This document shows, piece by piece, positions 13,295-23,598 of a stretch of DNA of 64,000 nt (position 1 is the stretch's first letter; every line of letters begins with the position of its first letter). The translations under genes were made by a program, and so were the position numbers. The notes below the pieces were generated by a model, which worked only from the letters and a program-made list of their open reading frames with translations, searched no databases and was not told the origin of the DNA. Location: positions 1,417,001-1,481,000 of the forward strand of contig NZ_JALJWF010000001.1 in NCBI RefSeq assembly GCF_024168645.1, read 5' to 3'. Origin of the DNA: Pseudomonas sp. GGS8. Lineage in GTDB: Bacteria > Pseudomonadota > Gammaproteobacteria > Pseudomonadales > Pseudomonadaceae.

Positions 13295-13383
13295 TTCGCG
13301 GGCAAGCCCGCTCCCACAAGGTTCTGTGGCGTTCTCAGGAGCTGTGAATCACCGCGATCCCTGTGGGAGCGGGCTTGCACGCG
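13295..13383. repeat. REP doublet (REPIN) between ponA and maeB
   Basis: Two inverted copies of the Pseudomonas REP unit with core GCGGGCTTGCCCGC, left at 13295-13318 and right at 13362-13383. The right copy has a GCAC in place of GCCC. It lies between two terminators of convergent genes. Confidence 0.9.
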
Positions 13384-13421
13384 TGAAGAGGCCCTTACAA
13401 ACGATGCAAATCTCTCAGATA

Positions 13422-13456
13422 TAAAAAAGCCCCGACTCAGAATGAGCCGGGGCCTT
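13422..13456 (-). terminator. Intrinsic terminator after the malic enzyme gene
   Basis: On the minus strand an 11-bp stem (GCCCCGGCTCA with TGAGTCGGGGC, one mismatch) and a 3-nt loop are followed by six T residues. It lies 22 nt after the maeB stop. Confidence 0.85.
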
Positions 13457-13477
13457 TGGTTGAAGCGTTACAACGGC

Positions 13478-14746
13478 TTAGCCGTTGAACACGTCATCCA
13501 CGCTTTTCAGCGGGTAGTTCTTCGGATACGGCAGCGTCGCCACACCAGTCTCGATCGCAGCCTTGGCCACGGCATCGGAGATCAGAGTGATCAGACGGGC
13601 ATCCATTGGTTTCGGAATGATGTACTCACGACCGAATTCCAGCTTGATACCACCGTAGGCGTCGCACACTTCCTGAGGCACTGGCAGTTTGGCCAGTTCA
13701 CGCAGGGCGTTGGCGGCAGCCACTTTCATTTCTTCGTTGATGCGCTTGGCGCGAACGTCCAGGGCACCACGGAAGATGAACGGGAAGCCCAGTACGTTGT
13801 TGACCTGGTTTGGGTAGTCCGAACGGCCGGTGGCCATGATCACGTCGTTGCGAGTGGCGTGTGCCAGTTCCGGGGAGATTTCCGGATCCGGGTTCGAGCA
13901 TGCAAACACGATCGGGTTGGCCGCCATGGACTTCAGGCCTTCAGCGCTCAGCAGGTTCGGACCGGACAGGCCAACGAACACGTCAGCGCCTTGCAGCGCG
14001 TCAGCCAGGGTGCGCTTGTCGGTCGCGTGAGCGAACACAGCCTTGTACTGGTTCAGGTCGTCACGGCCGGAGTGGATCACACCGGTACGGTCAACCATGT
14101 AGATGTTTTCGATGTTGGCGCCCATGCTCACCAGCAATTTCATGCAGGAGATGGCGGCAGCACCGGCGCCCAGGCAGACGATCTTGGCTTCCGGCAGGGT
14201 TTTACCGGCGATTTCCAGGGCGTTGATCATGCCGGCAGCGGTCACGATCGCGGTACCGTGCTGGTCATCGTGGAATACCGGAATGTCGCACTGCTCGATC
14301 AGAGCGCGTTCGATTTCAAAGCACTCAGGTGCCTTGATGTCTTCCAGGTTGATGCCACCGAAGGTGATGGAGATACGCTTGACGGTGTCAATGAAGGCTT
14401 GCGGGCTTTCGGAGTCGACTTCGATGTCGAACACGTCGATGCCGGCGAAGCGCTTGAACAGAACACCTTTACCTTCCATCACCGGCTTGGAAGCCAATGG
14501 ACCGAGGTTACCCAGGCCCAGAATCGCGGTGCCATCGGAAATGACTGCAACCAGGTTGCCTTTGCCGGTGTATTTGTAGGCCAGTTCAGGATCGCGGGCG
14601 ATTTCGCGTACTGGTTCGGCTACGCCGGGGCTGTAGGCCAGCGACAGGTCGCGGGCGGTAGCAGTGGCCTTGGTGAGCTCGACACTCAGCTTCCCTGGAC
14701 GAGGATTGGCGTGATATTCGAGAGCGGCAGTTTTCAAATCAGACAT
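13478..14746 (-). CDS. maeB: NAD(P)-dependent malic enzyme (oxaloacetate-decarboxylating)
   Basis: 422 residues from the ATG at 14746 ([20 protein letters not shown]). The open frame continues 40 codons upstream without resemblance to the family. It converts malate to pyruvate and CO2 with reduction of NAD(P)+. Motifs are the substrate-side [12 protein letters not shown], the metal-binding FHDDQHGTA, and the Rossmann motif [12 protein letters not shown]. Length matches the short form without the phosphotransacetylase-like C-terminal domain of E. coli MaeB, so the symbol is by family. It stands alone, with its own terminator. Confidence 0.9.
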   Translation of the reverse strand: MSDLKTAALEYHANPRPGKLSVELTKATATARDLSLAYSPGVAEPVREIARDPELAYKYTGKGNLVAVISDGTAILGLGNLGPLASKPVMEGKGVLFKRFAGIDVFDIEVDSESPQAFIDTVKRISITFGGINLEDIKAPECFEIERALIEQCDIPVFHDDQHGTAIVTAAGMINALEIAGKTLPEAKIVCLGAGAAAISCMKLLVSMGANIENIYMVDRTGVIHSGRDDLNQYKAVFAHATDKRTLADALQGADVFVGLSGPNLLSAEGLKSMAANPIVFACSNPDPEISPELAHATRNDVIMATGRSDYPNQVNNVLGFPFIFRGALDVRAKRINEEMKVAAANALRELAKLPVPQEVCDAYGGIKLEFGREYIIPKPMDARLITLISDAVAKAAIETGVATLPYPKNYPLKSVDDVFNG

Positions 14747-14929
14747 GTGGGCATTCCGCTTTTTACTGTTGGACAGACGGACCGCCGAGGATACTCGTGT
14801 CGCAAAGTCCCTACAAGACTGACCAGTCACCCCTGTCAAGCGCCCTGCCCTACGACTTTGGGCCAAGAGCCACGGAACACAAGGGATAGACTGTTCACAA
14901 TCGATAGAATAAATGTCTACAATTTTTTC

Positions 14930-15718
14930 TTACGGTGCGACCTGCAACATCGCCGGATCGGTCAGCGGCAAAAGCCAGCGTGCCTGTCCAGGTTTCAGCC
15001 CGCCACGGCGCGAACGATCCACGACCCAGCCACGAGCCTCGATTTGCTTGCCTTTGAGCTGTTCAAGCGACGCGCCATCGAATTGCCCCAGCATATTGGG
15101 TGCAACCCGCAATACAACTGAATCCTGCAACTCGATCCAAACCCCGCCGCGATTGCGCTGAACCTTGCTCACACGGCCACTGAGCACGGCAAAGCCGGAC
15201 GCGTTGATCTGCTCCGCTTTCAGCACAGGTGACTGTCGCCACAGCCCGAGGCCGGCCTGACGAGCACTGCGTTCCGCCGCCTGCTGGCAGCCGACCAATT
15301 CGACGTTCGGTGCTACCGCGACCTGAAAACCGAGACCTTCAGCAAGCATCTGCGCTTCGAGGTTGGCGCCATCGACGCTGTAGACATGGGCCAGGGTGCG
15401 GCCGTAATGGTCCTTGCTTTCTTTACCCGGCAGCAAACCGACCCGCCCGTCGCTGGCGGCCACCAAGGCTTCCAGGCGTTTGCGCGCGGCCACGGCGAAC
15501 GGCTCGTCGGAACGCCCCTGCTTACCCAGCTCCGGTGTGTTCAAACCGATCATGCGCACGCTGCGCCCATCGCTCAGACGCAAGGTGTCGCCATCCACCA
15601 CCCGCTGCACCGCGACTGGCGTCAGCCCGCTCGGCGCCGGGCAGAAGGCCTGGGCACCGGAAAGCCAAATCGCAGACATAAAAAAGGCGCCCGCGAGGGA
15701 CGCCTTTTTCATCAGCAT
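14930..15718 (-). CDS. Secreted staphylococcal-nuclease-like protein with C-terminal extension
   Basis: About 262 residues from ATG 15718 (or 260 from ATG 15712). The signal peptide MKKASLAGAFFMSAIWLSG ends near AQA. An SNase fold covers about 28-150, with VDGDTLRL, the RMIGLNTPE loop with the catalytic-type Arg, and YGRTLAHVY, the second Arg. About 100 further residues (SGRVSKVQRNRGGVWIELQD...) look like a separate beta-rich, possibly OB-type domain. It is probably a periplasmic or secreted Ca-dependent nuclease; substrate unknown. It lies 35 nt downstream of rpmE on the same strand. No strong ribosome site precedes either ATG. The first codons coincide with a terminator hairpin (15680-15709). 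Confidence 0.8.
   Translation of the reverse strand: MLMKKASLAGAFFMSAIWLSGAQAFCPAPSGLTPVAVQRVVDGDTLRLSDGRSVRMIGLNTPELGKQGRSDEPFAVAARKRLEALVAASDGRVGLLPGKESKDHYGRTLAHVYSVDGANLEAQMLAEGLGFQVAVAPNVELVGCQQAAERSARQAGLGLWRQSPVLKAEQINASGFAVLSGRVSKVQRNRGGVWIELQDSVVLRVAPNMLGQFDGASLEQLKGKQIEARGWVVDRSRRGGLKPGQARWLLPLTDPAMLQVAP
15680..15709 (-). terminator. Intrinsic terminator of rpmE, lying inside the nuclease coding sequence
   Basis: On the minus strand AAAAAGGCGTCCC pairs with GGGCGCCTTTTT (one bulged T, 4-nt loop TCGC) and ends in six T residues. It begins directly after the nuclease ATG at 15712 and encodes KKASLAGAFF of its signal peptide. It lies 45 nt after the rpmE stop, so it should end rpmE transcripts or attenuate read-through into the nuclease gene. 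Confidence 0.75.
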
Positions 15719-15753
15719 GGAAAAACCGTAACGGCTTCCCAAGTTGATCGGCC

Positions 15754-15972
15754 TTAGGCCTTTTTCGCGCCGAAAGCACCGAAACGGTCTGCGAAACGCT
15801 GAACGCGGCCGCCAGTGTCCAGAGTCTTTTGCTTACCGGTGTAGAACGGGTGGCATTCGTTGCAAACGTCGATCGCCAGGGCTTTGCCGTAGGTCGAACG
15901 GGTTTCGAACTTGTTGCCGCAGCTGCAGGTAACAGCAACTGCTGGGTATTCTGGATGGATATCAGCTTTCAT
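15754..15972 (-). CDS. rpmE: 50S ribosomal protein L31, zinc-binding form
   Basis: 72 residues. Four cysteines, C16 and C18 (CSCG) and C37 and C40 (CNEC), form the zinc site of the C+ type of L31. It has its own promoter and terminator. Strong ribosome site GAGGAAG precedes the ATG. Confidence 0.97.
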   Translation of the reverse strand: MKADIHPEYPAVAVTCSCGNKFETRSTYGKALAIDVCNECHPFYTGKQKTLDTGGRVQRFADRFGAFGAKKA

Positions 15973-16042
15973 GGTGTCTTCCTCAGGCTAGCGTGCCGCC
16001 ACCCAACACTATTGTTGAATACCGCACGTAATTAGGCCGCGG

Positions 16043-16070
16043 ATTCTACCAGACAATGCCGATCACGCAA
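16043..16070 (-). promoter_or_regulatory. Putative rpmE promoter
   Basis: On the minus strand TTGCGT (16070-16065) and TAGAAT (16048-16043) are 16 nt apart, giving a leader of about 65 nt before the rpmE ATG. Confidence 0.5.
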
Positions 16071-16079
16071 GCTGTCATG

Positions 16080-16240
16080 GGTACCCTCCATCAGGAAAGA
16101 CTGTTCAATGTTGACGGCGTCTTATAATGCCATGCTGCGTTGCTACTCCTCCCCATAGCGCGCTATGGGTCGTCGTAGCGCCTTGCCTGGCATCAAAATC
16201 CACTCGCCAACACTTGAACGCTTTCCTGATGGAGGACACC
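16080..16240. mobile_element. 161-bp palindromic MITE-like element between rpmE and priA
   Basis: The stretch reads almost the same on both strands. The outer 20 bp (16080-16099 and 16221-16240) match at 18 positions and share CCTCCATCAGGAAAG. The arms stay similar throughout (ATGCCA, GCTAC and other blocks) and meet in the perfect palindrome CCCATAGCGCGCTATGGG centred at 16160/16161. No ORF longer than a few codons is meaningful inside, and I see no clear target-site duplication. It may be a non-autonomous transposon or a long hairpin of one of the repeat families described in P. fluorescens genomes. Only one copy lies in this window. It fills most of the rpmE-priA gap. Confidence 0.7.
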
Positions 16241-16302
16241 GATCCGACCGTCTGCTAGGCTCCCGGCCTTCGTCATCGCTCCCCTATCGAGAAAACAATC
16301 GC

Positions 16303-18522
16303 GTGCCCAACGCCATTCTGCGCCTCGCCCTGCCTTCGCCCCTGCGCCGCCTGTTCGACTATCGCGCCCCGGCCGGAGTCCTGCGCGCCCAGTTACACCC
16401 GGGCATGCGTTTGCGGGTGCCGTTCGGCCGGCGGGAGATGATCGGGATTCTGGTGGAGATCACCGACCACAGCGAAGTCCCGACAGAAAAGCTCAAACCG
16501 GCGCTGGCCCTGCTCGATGCCGTACCGCCGCTGCCACCCGCGCTGTTCAAGCTGTGCCTGTGGACCTCCCAGTATTATCAGCACAGCCTCGGCGACACGT
16601 TGAGCTGGGCGCTGCCGGTGTTGCTGCGTCAGGGTGAGCTGGCCGAAGCCCGTCAGGAGCGGTTCTGGTCCGCCGCGCCCGGCGCCAGCCTCGATGACCC
16701 GCGCATCGCACGCGCCCCGCGGCAGCGTGAAGCCTTGGCGACCCTGGCTCAACATCCCCACGGCGTCGCCCATCAGTTGCTGAGCAAACTGATGCTGAGC
16801 AAGGACAGCCTCGATCTGTTGCTGGCCAAGGATCTGGTGCAGGTAGACATCCGCAGGCACGCGCCCGGCGCTCGCCACGAACACTGGCTGGCACAACCGG
16901 AATTGCCGCTCAACCCGGAGCAGCGCGCCGCTTATGAAGCGATTCGGGCCGGGTTCGACAGTTATCACGCGTTCCTGCTGGCTGGCGTCACCGGCAGCGG
17001 CAAGACCGAAGTCTATTTGCAGCTGATCCGCGAAACGCTGGAGGCCGGCAAGCAAGCCTTGGTGCTGATCCCGGAGATCAACCTCGGCCCGCAAACCCTG
17101 GCGCGCTTCGAGCAGCGCTTCAATGCACGCATCGCGCTGATCCACTCCGCCGTCAACGACCGTGAGCGCCTGGACGCCTGGCTGGCCGCACGGGACGGCG
17201 AAGCCGACATTATTATCGGCACCCGCTCGGCGCTGTTCACGCCAATGAAGAACCCCGGCCTGATCATCATCGATGAAGAGCACGACGGCTCCTATAAACA
17301 GCAAGAAGGCTTGCGCTACCACGCCCGCGATCTGGCGCTGGTTCGTGCCCGACAGGAAAACATCCCGATCGTGCTCGGCTCCGCCACGCCGTCGCTGGAA
17401 AGCCTGCAAAACGCCTACACCGGCCGTTACGGTCTCTTACGCCTGAATGAGCGGGCCGGTGGCGCCAAGCAACCGCGCTTCCTGCGCCTGGACGTGAAAA
17501 GTCGTCCACTGGACAGCGGCATTTCCGGACCGATGCAGCAAGCCATCGGTCAGACCCTCGCCGCCGGCCAGCAGGTGCTGGTGTTCCTCAACCGCCGAGG
17601 GTTCGCCCCGACGCTGCTCTGCCACGACTGCGGCTGGATGTCCGAATGCCAGCGCTGCGACGCGCGAATGACCGTGCACCAGCGTTCAGGCGAACTGCGT
17701 TGCCACCACTGTGGCTACGTCGAACGAGTGCCCCGGCATTGCCCGAAGTGCGGCAAGGTCGATTTGCGGCCCGTGGGCGCCGGTACCGAGCGCGCCGAGG
17801 AACGCCTGGGGATTCTATTCCCGGACGTCCCGGTGCTGCGGGTCGACCGCGACAGCACTTCGCGCAAAGACGCGATGAATCAATTATTCGCAACCATCCA
17901 GAAAGGCCAGCCGTGCATTCTGGTCGGCACACAGATGCTTGCCAAAGGGCACCACTTTCCTCGCGTGACCCTGGTGTCGATTCTCGATGCCGACGGCGGA
18001 CTGTTCTCTGGTGACTTCCGCGCCAGCGAGCGCATGGCGCAGTTGATCGTCCAGGTCGCCGGGCGCGCGGGCCGAGCCGAAGAGCCGGGCAAAGTGATCA
18101 TCCAGACGCACTTGGCGGACCACCCACTGCTGGTACAACTGACCGAGCAGGGCTATTTCGCCTTCGCCGAACAGGCATTGAGCGAACGCCGCTCCGCCGG
18201 GTTACCGCCATTTGCGCATCTCGCGCTGCTGCGGGCCGAAGCGCATAAACCGGGGCAGGCCGAAGGTTTTCTGGATGAGGCGTGCAGCGAGGCCGAGCGA
18301 CTTCTGGGCGAGCAGCATCTGACCGGTATCGAGTTGCTGGGGCCGGTGCCGGCACCAATGGAGCGCCGGGCCGGGCGTTATCGCGCACAATTGCTGCTGC
18401 AAGCCACGGCCCGAGCGCCGCTGCATCGATTGCTGAGCAGTTGGTTGCTGGCGTTGGAGCAGATGCCGAGCGGGCGGGCGGTGCGTTGGTCTCTGGATGT
18501 GGACCCCGTCGATTTGTATTGA
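16303..18522 (+). CDS. priA: Primosomal replication protein N', 3'-5' DNA helicase
   Basis: 739 residues from the GTG at 16303 ([20 protein letters not shown]), the family N-terminus and usual Pseudomonas length. The open frame upstream of it is partly made of the palindromic element and is not coding. PriA restarts stalled forks by loading the primosome. It has Walker [12 protein letters not shown], the DEEH box [12 protein letters not shown], and a zinc-binding insert with eight Cys between [13 protein letters not shown] and HCPKCG. The ribosome site is weak (GAGAAAA about 10 nt upstream). Confidence 0.95.
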   Translation: MPNAILRLALPSPLRRLFDYRAPAGVLRAQLHPGMRLRVPFGRREMIGILVEITDHSEVPTEKLKPALALLDAVPPLPPALFKLCLWTSQYYQHSLGDTLSWALPVLLRQGELAEARQERFWSAAPGASLDDPRIARAPRQREALATLAQHPHGVAHQLLSKLMLSKDSLDLLLAKDLVQVDIRRHAPGARHEHWLAQPELPLNPEQRAAYEAIRAGFDSYHAFLLAGVTGSGKTEVYLQLIRETLEAGKQALVLIPEINLGPQTLARFEQRFNARIALIHSAVNDRERLDAWLAARDGEADIIIGTRSALFTPMKNPGLIIIDEEHDGSYKQQEGLRYHARDLALVRARQENIPIVLGSATPSLESLQNAYTGRYGLLRLNERAGGAKQPRFLRLDVKSRPLDSGISGPMQQAIGQTLAAGQQVLVFLNRRGFAPTLLCHDCGWMSECQRCDARMTVHQRSGELRCHHCGYVERVPRHCPKCGKVDLRPVGAGTERAEERLGILFPDVPVLRVDRDSTSRKDAMNQLFATIQKGQPCILVGTQMLAKGHHFPRVTLVSILDADGGLFSGDFRASERMAQLIVQVAGRAGRAEEPGKVIIQTHLADHPLLVQLTEQGYFAFAEQALSERRSAGLPPFAHLALLRAEAHKPGQAEGFLDEACSEAERLLGEQHLTGIELLGPVPAPMERRAGRYRAQLLLQATARAPLHRLLSSWLLALEQMPSGRAVRWSLDVDPVDLY

Positions 18523-18532
18523 ATTCAAGATC

Positions 18533-18631
18533 GCCATCGCGGGCAAGCCCGGCTCCCACAGGGATCTGCGTTGTTTACATGCTCCACGTCATACCACTTA
18601 CCCTGTGGGAGCGGGCTTGCCCGCGAAGGCG
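18533..18631. repeat. REP doublet (REPIN) between priA and argS
   Basis: Inverted copies at 18533-18563 and 18601-18631 with core GCGGGCTTGCCCGC; the left copy has one extra G in the distal arm. Confidence 0.9.
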
Positions 18632-18760
18632 GCCGATTTGTCACCACATATCCATAACCTGCCCGCTATAGTTGGCAAGCCCGTCTTCGCAACGGATAAT
18701 GCCCAGTTTTTCCACCAGCGCACTGAAGCGCCGCCGCGCCTGCGGTCGAAAGAGAAGACC

Positions 18761-20497
18761 ATGAAAGACACCATTCGCCAGCTGATCCAACAAGCCATCA
18801 CCCAACTCGTCAACGAAGGTGTGTTGCCTGAAGGCCTGTCGCCGGCGATCCAGGTGGAAAACTCCCGTGACAAGACTCACGGCGACTTCGCCAGCAACAT
18901 CGCGATGATGCTGGCCAAGCCAGCCGGCATGAAACCCCGTGACCTGGCCGAGAAAATCATCGCCGCGCTACCGGCTGACGAGAACGTCTCCAAAACCGAA
19001 ATCGCCGGCCCTGGCTTCCTGAACTTCTTCCAGAACACTCAAGCCCTGGCGACTCGTCTGGACGCGGCCCTGGCCAACGACCACATCGGCGTACGCAAGG
19101 CCGGTCCAGTGCAGCGCACCGTGGTTGACCTGTCAGCACCGAACCTGGCCAAAGAGATGCACGTCGGCCACTTGCGCTCGACCATCATCGGCGACGGCGT
19201 GGCCCGGGTGCTGGAATTCCTCGGCGACACCGTGATCCGTCAGAACCACGTCGGCGACTGGGGCACCCAGTTCGGCATGTTGATGGCTTACCTGCAGGAA
19301 AACCCGATTACCAGCGACGAACTGTCGGACCTGGAAAACTTCTACCGCGCCGCCAAGCAACGCTTCGACGAATCCGAAGCGTTCGCCGACCGCGCCCGTG
19401 GCCTGGTGGTCAAGCTGCAAGCCGGCGACCCGGACTGCCTGGCGCTGTGGACCAAGTTCAAGGACATCTCGCTGTCCCACTGCCAGAAAATCTACGAATT
19501 GCTGAACGTCAAACTGACCATGGCCGACGTGATGGGTGAAAGCGCCTACAACGACGACCTGATCAACGTGGTCAACGACCTCAAGGCCAAGGGCATGCTG
19601 GTCGAGAGCAACGGCGCTCAATGCGTGTTCCTCGACGAGTTCAAGAACGCCGATGGCGATCCGCTGCCGGTGATCATCGTCAAGGCCGACGGCGGCTACC
19701 TCTACGCCACCACCGACCTGGCGGCCGTGCGCTACCGCAGCGGCAAGCTCAAGGCCGATCGCGCACTGTATTTCGTCGACCAGCGCCAGGCCCTGCACTT
19801 CCAGCAAGTGTTCCAGGTCGCGCGCCTGGCCGGTTTCGTGACGCACCCGATGGAAATGGAACACATGGGCTTCGGCACCATGAACGGCGCCGACGGTCGT
19901 CCATTCAAGACCCGTGACGGCGGCACCGTGAAGCTGATCGACCTTCTGACCGAAGCCCAGGAACGCGCCTACACACTGGTGAAGGAGAAGAACCCGGAGC
20001 TGGCCGAAGACGAGTTGCGCAACATCGCCAAAGTCGTGGGCATTGGCGCGGTGAAGTACGCCGACCTGTCCAAGCACCGCACCAGCGACTACAGCTTCAA
20101 CTTCGACCTGATGCTGAACTTCGAAGGCAATACCGCGCCGTACCTGCTGTACGCCTACACCCGCGTGGCCGGCGTGTTCCGCAAACTCGGCAAGGACTTC
20201 AGCGAAGTCGAAGGGCAGATCGTCCTCGAAGCGCCGCACGAACATGAGCTGGCGGCGAAACTGGCGCAGTTCGGCGAAATCCTGAATAACGTGGCGGACA
20301 AAGGTACACCGCACATCCTCTGCACCTACCTGTACGATGTTGCCGGCCTGTTCTCCAGTTTCTACGAGAACTGCCCGATCCTCAGCGCCGACACCCCGGT
20401 GCAAATGCAAAGCCGTCTGCGCCTTGCCGCACTGACCGGCCGCACTCTCAAGCAAGGCCTGGAACTCTTGGGTCTGGAAACTCTGGAGCGTATGTAA
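18761..20497 (+). CDS. argS: Arginyl-tRNA synthetase
   Basis: 578 residues from ATG 18761 ([17 protein letters not shown]) with AGAGAAG upstream; the longer frame begins in the REP region. It charges tRNA-Arg. It shows the class I HIGH-type motif HVGH in [12 protein letters not shown], the N-terminal Add-1 tRNA-recognition domain (about 1-105) and the ALSxxR-type anticodon-binding C-terminal domain. The KMSKS loop is replaced, as usual for this enzyme group. The next gene starts 2 nt after the stop. Confidence 0.97.
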   Translation: MKDTIRQLIQQAITQLVNEGVLPEGLSPAIQVENSRDKTHGDFASNIAMMLAKPAGMKPRDLAEKIIAALPADENVSKTEIAGPGFLNFFQNTQALATRLDAALANDHIGVRKAGPVQRTVVDLSAPNLAKEMHVGHLRSTIIGDGVARVLEFLGDTVIRQNHVGDWGTQFGMLMAYLQENPITSDELSDLENFYRAAKQRFDESEAFADRARGLVVKLQAGDPDCLALWTKFKDISLSHCQKIYELLNVKLTMADVMGESAYNDDLINVVNDLKAKGMLVESNGAQCVFLDEFKNADGDPLPVIIVKADGGYLYATTDLAAVRYRSGKLKADRALYFVDQRQALHFQQVFQVARLAGFVTHPMEMEHMGFGTMNGADGRPFKTRDGGTVKLIDLLTEAQERAYTLVKEKNPELAEDELRNIAKVVGIGAVKYADLSKHRTSDYSFNFDLMLNFEGNTAPYLLYAYTRVAGVFRKLGKDFSEVEGQIVLEAPHEHELAAKLAQFGEILNNVADKGTPHILCTYLYDVAGLFSSFYENCPILSADTPVQMQSRLRLAALTGRTLKQGLELLGLETLERM

Positions 20498-20498
20498 G

Positions 20499-21209
20499 TT
20501 GGCTGCCAAGAAAAAACCTGCACCCAAGCGTGGCGCCAGCCGTTACCAAGCTCCTGCAAAGCAACCGATTCCGGGCTGGCTGTGGATGGCCATCGGCCTG
20601 ACGGTCGGCGCGTTCATTGTGTTCCTGATGAAACTGGAGCCGGGCAAGGGCAGTGACAGCGTCAAGCGCGAGAAGGTCGAGCAGCAGCAGAAAGCCACCA
20701 AGATCGCCGAAGCCAACAAGACCCCGCCGAGCCCGACGCAGCCAGTGAAGCCGAAGTACGACTTCTACACCTTGCTGCCGGAATCGGAAGTGATCGTACC
20801 GCCGGATGCGGTGCCGGAGAAAACCCTGCCGACGCCACAAGTGCCGGCCGTACCGACCACGCCAGTGACGCCTGCGGAAGCGGCGAAGATCGACACGGCC
20901 CGGGCTCAGGCGGCATTGGCCGGCATCACCCCGCCGCCAGCGCCACCGGTGGCTAAAGCGGCGCCGGTGACCAAGTTCTTCCTGCAGGCCGGCTCGTTCC
21001 GCAAGCAAGCCGATGCCGACAAGGTTCGGGCACAGATCATCCTGTTGGGTCAGGCCGTGGCGGTTGAGTCCGGCACGGTGAAGGACGAGACCTGGTACCG
21101 GGTGCTGGTCGGCCCGTTCAGCAACCGCGAACAACTGACCACTGCCCAGAAACAATTGGCGGGCAGCGGCTTCAGCAACTTGTTGTTACAGCAACGCCAG
21201 AGCCGTTGA
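20499..21209 (+). CDS. FtsN-like SPOR domain protein
   Basis: 236 residues. A basic cytoplasmic N-terminus (AAKKKPAPKRGASRYQAP) is followed by one membrane helix at about 30-50, a Pro/Ala/Lys-rich linker and a SPOR domain at about 155-230 (FFLQAGSFRKQADADKVRAQ). Topology and place next to hslVU match FtsN, which activates septal peptidoglycan synthesis. The start is a TTG one base after the argS stop, so translation is probably coupled. Known FtsN is longer; function as true FtsN is inferred. Confidence 0.82.
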   Translation: MAAKKKPAPKRGASRYQAPAKQPIPGWLWMAIGLTVGAFIVFLMKLEPGKGSDSVKREKVEQQQKATKIAEANKTPPSPTQPVKPKYDFYTLLPESEVIVPPDAVPEKTLPTPQVPAVPTTPVTPAEAAKIDTARAQAALAGITPPPAPPVAKAAPVTKFFLQAGSFRKQADADKVRAQIILLGQAVAVESGTVKDETWYRVLVGPFSNREQLTTAQKQLAGSGFSNLLLQQRQSR

Positions 21210-21241
21210 TTACTTCCTCAACTGAGGGAGCAATCTGTTTT

Positions 21242-21373
21242 TGTGGCGAGGGGGCTTGCCCCCGTTCGGCTGCGAAGCAGTCGTAAAATCGACCGCCAAG
21301 GTCTGTCTGGCCAATCGCGGCGACCGATTTAGGGCCGCTTCGCGCCCCAACGGGGGCAAGCCCCCTCGCCACA
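21242..21373. repeat. Long inverted repeat, family with TGTGGCGAGG ends, copy 1
   Basis: About 55-bp imperfect arms that begin TGTGGCGAGGGGGCTTGCCC and end with its reverse complement. The inner sequence contains CTGCGAAGCAGTCGTAAA. Related copies lie at 37476-37611 and 51065-51212. It fills most of the gap between the SPOR gene and hslV. Confidence 0.85.
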
Positions 21374-21507
21374 GGGATTCACTTGCATCCCCCTTCACCA
21401 GTGACAAACCACTCGTCCCCCGCCGCATCCTACAGTTGAAAAACGCTCCACCACCCCCATATGAGTTGGCATAAGGCATTTTCGCCCCGCTGCGTGGAGA
21501 CTCTCCC

Positions 21508-22038
21508 TTGACCACCATCGTTTCAGTTCGCCGCCACGGCAAAGTCGTCATGGGCGGCGACGGCCAGGTTTCGCTCGGTAATACCGTGATGAAAGGCAAC
21601 GCGAAGAAAGTTCGCCGCCTGTACCACGGTCAGGTTATCGCCGGCTTTGCCGGGGCCACCGCTGACGCCTTCACCCTCTTCGAACGTTTCGAAGGCCAGC
21701 TCGAGAAGCATCAAGGCCACCTGGTTCGCGCCGCTGTCGAACTCGCCAAAGAATGGCGCACCGACCGCTCCCTCAGCCGCCTCGAAGCCATGCTCGCGGT
21801 CGCCAACAAAGATGCCTCCCTGATCATCACCGGCAACGGTGACGTGGTTGAGCCCGAAGAAGGCCTGATCGCCATGGGTTCCGGCGGCGGCTACGCCCAG
21901 GCGGCGGCCAGCGCGCTGTTGAAAAAGACCGACCTGTCAGCCCGGGAAATCGTCGAAACCGCTTTGGGCATCGCTGGCGATATCTGCGTGTTCACCAACC
22001 ACAACATCACCATCGAGGAGCAGGATCTCGCTGAGTAA
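21508..22038 (+). CDS. hslV: ATP-dependent protease subunit HslV
   Basis: 176 residues. This is the proteolytic subunit of the HslUV (ClpYQ) protease, a double hexamer with an N-terminal threonine nucleophile. The start is TTG at 21508 with GTGGAGA 7 nt upstream. Removal of the initiator Met exposes Thr ([20 protein letters not shown]). It lies 54 nt upstream of hslU. Confidence 0.96.
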   Translation: MTTIVSVRRHGKVVMGGDGQVSLGNTVMKGNAKKVRRLYHGQVIAGFAGATADAFTLFERFEGQLEKHQGHLVRAAVELAKEWRTDRSLSRLEAMLAVANKDASLIITGNGDVVEPEEGLIAMGSGGGYAQAAASALLKKTDLSAREIVETALGIAGDICVFTNHNITIEEQDLAE

Positions 22039-22092
22039 GCCTGTGTTGGCCTAGCGCCACGGCTCACTTTTGCTTGAGGACCGCCAATTACT

Positions 22093-23433
22093 ATGCCCAT
22101 GACCCCCCGTGAAATCGTCCACGAACTCAATCGCCATATCATCGGCCAGGACGATGCCAAACGCGCCGTCGCCATTGCCTTGCGCAACCGCTGGCGCCGG
22201 ATGCAGCTGCCCGAAGAGCTGCGCGTCGAAGTCACCCCCAAGAACATCCTGATGATCGGCCCGACCGGTGTCGGTAAAACCGAGATCGCCCGTCGCCTGG
22301 CCAAACTCGCCAACGCGCCGTTCATCAAAGTCGAAGCGACCAAATTCACCGAAGTGGGCTATGTCGGCCGCGACGTCGAATCGATCATTCGTGATCTGGC
22401 GGACGCTGCGATCAAGCTGCTACGCGAACAGGAAATGACCAAGGTTCGCCACCGCGCCGAAGACGCCGCCGAAGAGCGCATTCTCGACGCCTTGCTGCCC
22501 CCGGCACGCATGGGCTTCAGCAACGACGACGCCGCCCCGTCCCAAGACTCCAACACCCGTCAGCTGTTCCGCAAACGCCTGCGTGAAGGTCAGCTGGATG
22601 ACAAGGAGATCGAAATCGAAGTAGCCGAAATCACCGGCGTCGATATCTCCGCGCCACCGGGCATGGAAGAAATGACCAACCAGTTGCAGAGCCTGTTCGC
22701 CAACATGGGCAAGGGCAAGCGCAAGAGCCGCAAGCTCAAGGTCAAGGAAGCGCTGAAACTGGTTCGCGACGAAGAAGCCGGTCGCCTGGTCAACGAAGAA
22801 GAGTTGAAGGCCAAGGCGCTGGAAGCTGTCGAACAGCACGGCATCGTGTTCATCGACGAAATCGACAAGGTCGCCAAGCGCGGCAATACCGGTGGCGTCG
22901 ACGTATCCCGTGAAGGCGTACAGCGCGACTTGCTGCCGCTGATCGAGGGCTGCACGGTCAACACCAAGCTGGGCATGGTCAAGACCGACCACATCCTGTT
23001 CATCGCCTCCGGTGCGTTCCATCTGAGCAAGCCGAGCGATCTGGTGCCGGAGCTGCAAGGTCGCCTGCCGATTCGCGTCGAACTCAAGGCCCTGAGCCCG
23101 GAAGATTTCGAACGCATCCTCAGCGAGCCGCATGCATCGCTCACCGAGCAGTATTGCGCGCTGCTGAAAACCGAAGGGCTGCTCATCGAATTCCAGCCCG
23201 ATGGCATCAAGCGTATTGCCGAGATTGCCTGGCAGGTCAACGAGAAAACCGAGAACATCGGCGCCCGTCGCCTGCACACCTTGCTGGAGCGCCTGCTTGA
23301 AGAGGTGTCGTTCAGCGCCGGCGATCTGGCCAGCACCCACGAGGACAAGCCAATCCTGATCGATGCCGATTACGTCAACAGCCACTTGGGCGAATTGGCA
23401 CAGAACGAAGACCTGTCCCGTTATATCCTGTAA
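22093..23433 (+). CDS. hslU: ATP-dependent protease ATPase subunit HslU
   Basis: 446 residues, the usual length. AAA+ unfoldase that feeds substrates to HslV. Walker A is GPTGVGKTE at about 57-65 and Walker B is VFIDEID; between them lies the inserted I domain. The C-terminus ends LSRYIL, the tail that docks into HslV. The pore loop GYVGRD is present. Confidence 0.97.
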   Translation: MPMTPREIVHELNRHIIGQDDAKRAVAIALRNRWRRMQLPEELRVEVTPKNILMIGPTGVGKTEIARRLAKLANAPFIKVEATKFTEVGYVGRDVESIIRDLADAAIKLLREQEMTKVRHRAEDAAEERILDALLPPARMGFSNDDAAPSQDSNTRQLFRKRLREGQLDDKEIEIEVAEITGVDISAPPGMEEMTNQLQSLFANMGKGKRKSRKLKVKEALKLVRDEEAGRLVNEEELKAKALEAVEQHGIVFIDEIDKVAKRGNTGGVDVSREGVQRDLLPLIEGCTVNTKLGMVKTDHILFIASGAFHLSKPSDLVPELQGRLPIRVELKALSPEDFERILSEPHASLTEQYCALLKTEGLLIEFQPDGIKRIAEIAWQVNEKTENIGARRLHTLLERLLEEVSFSAGDLASTHEDKPILIDADYVNSHLGELAQNEDLSRYIL

Positions 23434-23472
23434 GCCATACTTACAGCGATAGCGGATCTGCAGGGATAAAAA

Positions 23473-23544
23473 TGTGGGAGCGGGCTTGCCCGCGAAGGCG
23501 TCCTCAAGGGCGATAGAAGCTTCGCGGGCAAGCCCGCTCCCACA
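23473..23544. repeat. REP doublet (REPIN) after hslU
   Basis: Two near-perfect inverted REP units, 23473-23495 and 23521-23544, core GCGGGCTTGCCCGC, 25 nt apart. This is the most compact and best conserved doublet in the window. Confidence 0.92.
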
Positions 23545-23598
23545 GGTTCAGCGTCGACCCGCAATCCCTGTCGATCCACTCAGAACGGACGCCAGGCC

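Noticed and set aside
13442..15121. 559-codon open frame on the plus strand
   Set aside because: Antisense to the malic enzyme and nuclease genes; the minus-strand proteins are clear family members.
16111..16128. TTGACG and TATAAT in the palindromic element as a priA promoter
   Set aside because: Only 6 nt lie between the boxes, so they cannot act as a pair; the TATAAT alone stays a loose possibility.
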